Shown here piece after piece: positions 34,994 to 39,816 of a stretch of 39,816 nucleotides of DNA. The stretch covers positions 1 to 39,816 of the forward strand of contig JAGXIC010000017.1 of NCBI GenBank assembly GCA_024635875.1. The letters are read 5' to 3'. Made by a program: the position numbers and the translations under genes. The notes beneath the pieces were generated by a model. The model worked only from the letters and a program-made list of their open reading frames with translations, had not been told where the DNA came from and searched no databases. The number at the start of each line of letters is the position of its first letter. Positions within the stretch are counted from its first letter, which is position 1. Origin of the DNA: Pricia sp. Lineage in GTDB: Bacteria > Bacteroidota > Bacteroidia > Flavobacteriales > Flavobacteriaceae.

Positions 34994-36052
34994 CTATTGA
35001 CTCACCTTGACCTTACTCTTTTCCAACGTAAACGAAAACTCGGACCCTACCTCGATTTCACTTTCGACGTAGATTTTTTCTTCGTGGGCCTCAATGATAT
35101 GCTTTACGATGGCAAGCCCTAGACCTGATCCGCCCTCTTTACGGCTTCCGCTTTGGTCGACCCTATAAAAACGTTCGAAAAGCCGGGGTATGTGGCGTTT
35201 CGGAATGCCTTCGCCGTTATCGGTGATCCTGACAATTACCTTGTTTTTGATCAGGTTTTCTACACTGACTTCCGTCGTACCGTCCCGCCGACCATATTTC
35301 ACGGAGTTGACCAAAAGATTGGTAATGACCCGTTGTATTTTTTCCTTATCGGCATACACGTGAATCGGTTGGGAATACTCCATATCAAAAGTAAGAACGA
35401 TATTCTTTTTTTCCACCTTCATTTCCAACAGGTCGAAAACACTTTGTATCAGCTCTACAATATCGAAATCTTCCTTTTCCAGATTGAGTTCACCGACTTC
35501 AAGCTTCGTAATCAGATCGAGATCTTTAACGATGTATATGAGCCTATCGACCCCTTTACTCGCGCGCTGCAAGTATTTTTTACGGATGTTCTTATCGTTC
35601 ATGGCGCCATCCAACAAGGTTTCAATATAGCCTTGCACGGTGAATAGCGGGGTCTTAAGCTCGTGCGAAACATTTCCCAAAAAGTCTTTCCGGTATTCTT
35701 CACGTACCTTTAGGGTATCGATCTCGATTTTCTTGTCTTTGGCGAACTTTTCGATTTCGTCGGTAAGCGTGCGCATGTCGGTGGTGATCGGATCTGACGT
35801 CAATGTTGAGGATTCCAAAAGGGCAACGTCGTCATAGATCTGTTTTATCCTTTTGTAAACAAATTTTTCGATTCGGACTTGAAGGATAAGAAAGGAAGAA
35901 AGAAAAAGGAGTACGGTGGATAGCAAAACGGCCAAAAGGTCAAAAATATGGAAAAAGAAAAGTAGGATGCCCAAGACAAGGGCAAAAATTAAGGCTATCA
36001 AAAGGGATGATCGCAGGGCGAAGCGATATGATCTTTGTAGCTTGATGGCCAT
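34994..36052 (-). CDS. PhoR-like sensor histidine kinase
   Basis: 352 residues. Two closely spaced membrane helices at ~14-55 (LLIALIFALVLGILLFFFHI, LLAVLLSTVLLFLSSFLIL) leave no real periplasmic domain, as in PhoR. A coiled linker precedes the HisKA H-box FLGNVSHELKTPLFTVQGYI (His ~130) and the HATPase domain: N-box VITNLLVNSVKYGRRDG, G1 DNGEGIP, F-box LFERFYRVD and G2 GGSGLGLAIVKHI. All are canonical. The start codon overlaps the regulator stop as TAATG, indicating translational coupling. Together with the PhoB-like regulator and the direct repeats upstream, phosphate sensing is plausible, but the signal is inferred. Confidence 0.92.
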   Translation of the reverse strand: MAIKLQRSYRFALRSSLLIALIFALVLGILLFFFHIFDLLAVLLSTVLLFLSSFLILQVRIEKFVYKRIKQIYDDVALLESSTLTSDPITTDMRTLTDEIEKFAKDKKIEIDTLKVREEYRKDFLGNVSHELKTPLFTVQGYIETLLDGAMNDKNIRKKYLQRASKGVDRLIYIVKDLDLITKLEVGELNLEKEDFDIVELIQSVFDLLEMKVEKKNIVLTFDMEYSQPIHVYADKEKIQRVITNLLVNSVKYGRRDGTTEVSVENLIKNKVIVRITDNGEGIPKRHIPRLFERFYRVDQSGSRKEGGSGLGLAIVKHIIEAHEEKIYVESEIEVGSEFSFTLEKSKVKVSQ

Positions 36053-36738
36053 TACAACACGAACTTATAGCCCACCCCTTTGACCGTCTTAAAATGCTCT
36101 TCCCCGATTTTTTCGCGTAGTTTCCGAATATGAACGTCTATGGTACGGCCACCGACGACCACCTCGCTGCCCCAAACCCGATCTAGGATGGTTTCTCGCT
36201 TGAACACCTTATTGGGCTTTGAGGTCAAAAGGGCCAGCAGTTCGAATTCCTTTCTCGGTAAAATGAGTTCTTTGCCGTGGTTGACAATCTTATATTCCTC
36301 CCGATTGATGACAATTTCGCCCACCTTGGTAATATCGTCTTGGGTTCCGTCGTCTTCTTTCAACCTTCTGAGCAGTGCCTTGACTTTACTTACCAAAACT
36401 TTGGGCCGGATCGGTTTGTTGATATAATCATCGGCCCCGGCATCAAGGCCGGCCACTTGGGAATAGTCTTCGCCGCGCGCCGTCAGAAAGGTGATAATGG
36501 TATTTTCGAGTCCCTTTATCTTGCGTATTTTCTCGCAGGCCTCCATCCCGTCCATTTCCGGCATCATAACGTCGAGAATGATCAAATGCGGCTCCTTTTT
36601 TTTGGCCATGGCGACCCCCTCGATCCCATTTTTCGCAGTAAACACCTGATAGCCTTCCGAGGTAAGGTTATATCCGACGATTTCAAGAATATCGGGCTCG
36701 TCATCGACTAAAAGTATCTTGATGTCTTTCTTTTTCAT
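36052..36738 (-). CDS. PhoB/OmpR-family response regulator
   Basis: 228 residues. The receiver domain (1-~125) has acidic D12/D13, phospho-acceptor D56 in LIILDVMMPEMDG, a Thr in ITFLTARGEDY and Lys in YINKPIRPK. The C-terminal winged-helix Trans_reg_C domain (~135-228) shows VINREEYKIV, LPRKEFELLALLTSKPNKVF and the recognition region TIDVHIRKLREKIGEEHFKT, ending VKGVGYKFVL. It is the upstream partner of the PhoR-like kinase. The divergent TonB-dependent receptor gene starts 182 bp away, and the space between carries 11-bp-phased TAACGT repeats, the kind of site PhoB-type winged helices bind as tandem dimers. The PhoB identity is probable but not proven. Confidence 0.93.
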   Translation of the reverse strand: MKKKDIKILLVDDEPDILEIVGYNLTSEGYQVFTAKNGIEGVAMAKKKEPHLIILDVMMPEMDGMEACEKIRKIKGLENTIITFLTARGEDYSQVAGLDAGADDYINKPIRPKVLVSKVKALLRRLKEDDGTQDDITKVGEIVINREEYKIVNHGKELILPRKEFELLALLTSKPNKVFKRETILDRVWGSEVVVGGRTIDVHIRKLREKIGEEHFKTVKGVGYKFVL

Positions 36739-36799
36739 GGTGTTCTAAAATTTGGTTAACCCGTCAAAAGTAAAGATAATACATCTAGGGTAAAGCGGC

Positions 36800-36870
36800 T
36801 TAACGTTGATTTAATGTCATAACGTTAAGGTAACAGTATTGCAATATAGGTTTAACGTGGAGGTAACATG
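36800..36870. promoter_or_regulatory. Pho-box-like tandem direct repeats
   Basis: Repeat starts: TTAACGTT 36800, TTAATGTC 36811, ATAACGTT 36819, GTAACAGT 36830, (weak GCAATATA 36841), TTAACGTG 36852, GTAACATG 36863. All spacings are 11 bp except 8 between the second and third. The repeats lie in the 181-bp gap between the divergent PhoB-like and TonB-receptor genes. Helically phased 11-bp repeats are the hallmark of PhoB/PhoP-type operators. Confidence 0.65.
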
Positions 36871-36919
36871 ACTTTTACAGCATGTGGCGTTCTTTGCGCC
36901 AAATAATAGAATTTATTTA

Positions 36920-39816
36920 ATGAAAAATTGCTTAACGTTTCTGTTGCTTCTTTTAGGTGTCATTAATCTCACCGCTCAGCGCACAGGAAGTATCGCAGGT
37001 AAATTAACTGACAAAGAATATAATGATGAACCATTGGCCTTTGCGAATATTTTAATAAAAGGAACGACAACTGGCACGACGACCGATTTTGACGGATTGT
37101 ATGAAATCTCTGGTCTTGAGCCCGGCACTTATACGGTGGTCTACAGCTATTTGGGGTATAAAACGGTCGAGATTCCCAATGTTAATGTGGAGGCGGGCAA
37201 GGTCAGCGAGCTCAATGTGCCCATGAGCGCTTCGGAAGGGGTTTCTTTGGATGAGGTCGTTGTGACTACATCTGCGCGAAAGGATTCGGAGACCGCACTC
37301 CTTCTTGACCAAAAAAGGGCTATCGAAATTAAGGAAAGTATCGGTGCAATCGAACTTGGTAACCTTGGTATATCGGATGTAAAGTCGGCCGCAACAAAAA
37401 TTTCCGGGGTTACCGAAAGTGAAGCCTCAGGAGACGTTTTTGTAAGGGGACTTGGAGATAGGTATTTGGTAACCACGTTCAATGGTCTGCCCATCCCTTC
37501 AGATAACATTGAAAAAAAGAATATTGACTTGGGACTTTTTCCGACTAGAGTCATACAAAATGTCAGCATTAGTAAGACGTATTCCGCCTCGGTCTCTGCC
37601 GATCAGGCTTCGGGAAATATTAACATTGCCTCTAGGGAATTGAACGGTGCCGAAGAGCTTGAAGTTGGCGTTACGGGCGGTGTCAATACCAATGCCATCG
37701 GTGATGGTTCAGATGATAATTTTAAGGTTTCCGCTAACTACGATGATACAACATTAGGATTTTATGATACCGATGTAGATATATTCGATCAACTGACCAA
37801 ACAATCTTGGGATCCGAGTACGGTTGAGACTCCCATCAACCGTGGATTTAATCTAAGTGCGGGAAAATCTTTTTTTGACAACAAATTCAAGGTGTTTTTG
37901 ACCGCATCCAATAAAAAGTCTCATCAATACCTGACCCCTGGTGTTTTCAAAATATATGATCAGGTTAATGTTACCGATTCCATAAACGATTTCAGTCAAT
38001 GGGAAACCGAATACGTCAACAACGGACTGTTGGATTTGACCTATCAGAACGAAAAAAATATTGTTAAATCGGTGACTCTCTTCATCAATACGTTAAACGA
38101 TGTGGTTTCCGAAGGGGGAAGGGATGGTAACGGAGATCTTCAAGAAGAGACCATTGGTAATTTTTCCGATTTCTTGAGAGATCAAAATACAAAACAGACC
38201 AGATTATTTGTACAGCAATTCATCGGGAATCATAAAATCTCCGAGAAAAACGAATTAGACTGGGCTGTTAGCTATAATAAACTCAATGCCGATGAGCCGA
38301 ACCGGATACGAAATATCGTAAACTTTAGTTTGGATCCAACCAATGTTTTCCTTTATGAGAATAGTGGCTTTGAATCCAGAAAACTTTCTCAATTGATAGA
38401 TGATGAGGAATATAATGGTCTTATCAAGGACCAAATTAAAGTGATAGATGAGGAAAACAGAAATTTCTATATCGATTTGGGAATTAATTACAGGAGAAAA
38501 ACGAGAGATTTCGAGTCTACCTTTTACGGTGTTTCCAATGTAGGTGAAAATAGGGCCAACTCTAATTCCTTGGACGAGTTTGACCAAATTTTTACAGTGG
38601 CCAATTTTCAGAACGACCTGCTTGAGATATCTTCTTTCCAGTCTAATGCAGATGGTGAGGTTCAAGATGAATACAAAGGAGAATATGAGTCCAAAGCTGC
38701 ATTTGCACAGTTCAATGTAAGTTTCGACAAATGGAATATCAACGCTGGACTGCGCGCTCAATTAGATGACCTTGTTGTCGATTATGATGTAACCAGTGCC
38801 CCTGGTGGTGATGTAGGGACGGTCACTCGCGACTATTCCAATTTTTATCCAAGTTTAAACCTTAAATATTCCATAACAGATGAACATGCGGTTAGATTTG
38901 CTGCCAGTCGCAGCATAACACTACCCGAGTTTAAAGAAATCGCTCCCTTTCGATACATATCTCCCACTGGCCAACAGGTTTTTGGAACGGTTGGCGAAAA
39001 TGCCTTGGAGGCGTCCTTTTCAAACAACTTCGATTTAAAATGGGAATTCTTTCCAAGTAGGGGCGAATTGATTTCCGGATCATTGTTTTATAAATCAATC
39101 GAAGACCCCATTAATAAAGTGCGTGCCAGGGGAGCTGATGGGGCTTTGTTTACTTTTCGAAATTCGGGAGACGAAGCCACTGTTTATGGTATTGAAATCG
39201 AATCCAAAATCGATTTGGTTAAACCCGAAACTGATGACGAAGGAAGTCCAGTCGGACCAGAACTAAACCTAGTCTTCAATGCCAGTAGAATGTGGCACAA
39301 ACAGGACTTACGCGAGGTACGTGCCGAGAATAATCCCGACCTTATTGCAGAGACTTTCAGATATGGTACTAATACGGAGTCCGGTCTTCAAGGTGCCTCC
39401 GATTGGGTCGCCAACTCAAGCCTGAACCTAAAAACCTCTGGTGACAATCCATGGACGGCGAACCTTTCGGCGAGTTATGCTTCTGACAAAATATTCGCTC
39501 TCGGTTTCGCACGTAGCCAACAAGATTGGGACGTTCGTTACAACGATGCGATTATTGAGAAAGGCTTTGTGGTTCTGAATAGCCGGGTAAGTAAAGAATT
39601 TGGCGAGCATTTGGAAGTTTCACTGTCAGGTCAAAACCTCTTAAATCCCTTTATTAGTCAGACTATCGATGTGTTGACCTCAGAAAGTAGGGCTGAGCTC
39701 GAAGCCTTTTCCGACGAAAGGGACGAACGCTTAGGCCCTAACGCCCCGGAGAGGGACGTGTTTACCGATGTAGTAAGATCGTACAAAATAGGCCGTACGT
39801 TTAAATTGGGCCTTAC
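36920..39816 (+). CDS. TonB-dependent outer membrane receptor, 3'-truncated
   Basis: The frame opens at ATG 36920 and stays open to the window end (about 965 residues seen). The signal peptide is MKNCLTFLLLLLGVINLTAQ. A carboxypeptidase-regulatory-like domain follows at ~22-110 (GSIAGKLTDKEY, ANILIKGTTTGTTTDFDGLY, YTVVYSYLGYKTVE). The next region is a plug-like domain (LDEVVVTTSARK, SGDVFVRGLGDRYLVTTFNG, ASGNINIASREL) and then many long beta-strands of the barrel. Such receptors import large nutrients or chelates across the outer membrane using TonB energy. The divergent PhoB/PhoR-like pair and phased repeats upstream suggest control by phosphate starvation, so a phosphorus-containing ligand is possible. 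The C-terminal strand lies outside the window. No SusD partner can be seen within it. Confidence 0.93.
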   Translation, partial: MKNCLTFLLLLLGVINLTAQRTGSIAGKLTDKEYNDEPLAFANILIKGTTTGTTTDFDGLYEISGLEPGTYTVVYSYLGYKTVEIPNVNVEAGKVSELNVPMSASEGVSLDEVVVTTSARKDSETALLLDQKRAIEIKESIGAIELGNLGISDVKSAATKISGVTESEASGDVFVRGLGDRYLVTTFNGLPIPSDNIEKKNIDLGLFPTRVIQNVSISKTYSASVSADQASGNINIASRELNGAEELEVGVTGGVNTNAIGDGSDDNFKVSANYDDTTLGFYDTDVDIFDQLTKQSWDPSTVETPINRGFNLSAGKSFFDNKFKVFLTASNKKSHQYLTPGVFKIYDQVNVTDSINDFSQWETEYVNNGLLDLTYQNEKNIVKSVTLFINTLNDVVSEGGRDGNGDLQEETIGNFSDFLRDQNTKQTRLFVQQFIGNHKISEKNELDWAVSYNKLNADEPNRIRNIVNFSLDPTNVFLYENSGFESRKLSQLIDDEEYNGLIKDQIKVIDEENRNFYIDLGINYRRKTRDFESTFYGVSNVGENRANSNSLDEFDQIFTVANFQNDLLEISSFQSNADGEVQDEYKGEYESKAAFAQFNVSFDKWNINAGLRAQLDDLVVDYDVTSAPGGDVGTVTRDYSNFYPSLNLKYSITDEHAVRFAASRSITLPEFKEIAPFRYISPTGQQVFGTVGENALEASFSNNFDLKWEFFPSRGELISGSLFYKSIEDPINKVRARGADGALFTFRNSGDEATVYGIEIESKIDLVKPETDDEGSPVGPELNLVFNASRMWHKQDLREVRAENNPDLIAETFRYGTNTESGLQGASDWVANSSLNLKTSGDNPWTANLSASYASDKIFALGFARSQQDWDVRYNDAIIEKGFVVLNSRVSKEFGEHLEVSLSGQNLLNPFISQTIDVLTSESRAELEAFSDERDERLGPNAPERDVFTDVVRSYKIGRTFKLGL

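Overview
The window looks like a chromosomal segment of a marine-type flavobacterium (Bacteroidota, Flavobacteriia). The reasons are a TonB-dependent receptor with an N-terminal carboxypeptidase-regulatory-like domain, ~800-residue FtsX/MacB permeases in tandem, head-GIN and DUF2834 proteins, weak Shine-Dalgarno sequences, and REP-like intergenic palindromes of kinds common in that class. No rRNA, tRNA, CRISPR or transposase was seen.

Layout. 1-1331 is the 3' part of an MsbA-like ABC exporter. 1521-1880 is a small secreted Ala/Glu-rich PepSY-like protein. 2054-5006 (minus) is a compact Fe-S/electron-transfer set: Mrp/ApbC ATPase, NifU-type scaffold, ferredoxin-NADP reductase-like flavoprotein and 2Fe-2S ferredoxin. 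5100-29528 is an expanded MacB-type ABC array on the minus strand: TolC, HlyD adaptor, LolD/MacB-like ATPase, five permeases (one interrupted by an in-frame TAA) and a head-GIN protein. A divergent LpxR-like gene follows, then two more permeases and a second ATPase. 29753-32854 (plus) encodes an NtrC-family activator, a DUF2834 membrane protein and a histidine kinase. 32947-34813 (minus) has an alkyltransferase-like protein, a LysE-family transporter and TrmB. 34994-36738 (minus) is a PhoR/PhoB-like two-component pair, divergent from a TonB-dependent receptor that runs off the right edge.

Main regulatory observation. Both minus-strand ABC units (TolC at 29528, permease at 11068) are preceded by the same architecture. 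Each has two 17-bp TGT-N11-ACA sites whose starts are 22 bp apart, then a fixed 65-bp offset to a TGGCACG-N4-TCG element resembling a sigma-54 -24/-12 promoter. The NtrC-type activator is encoded right beside the TolC-side copy. I infer one sigma-54 regulon in which this activator/kinase pair controls both halves of the array.

Other points of note are a TAACGT-type direct repeat with mostly 11-bp period (Pho-box-like) between the phoB-like gene and the TonB receptor, hairpin repeats about 17-20 nt upstream of four start codons in the array, inverted-repeat elements abutting four permease stop codons, and a 7-bp x 11 tandem repeat directly after the TolC gene.
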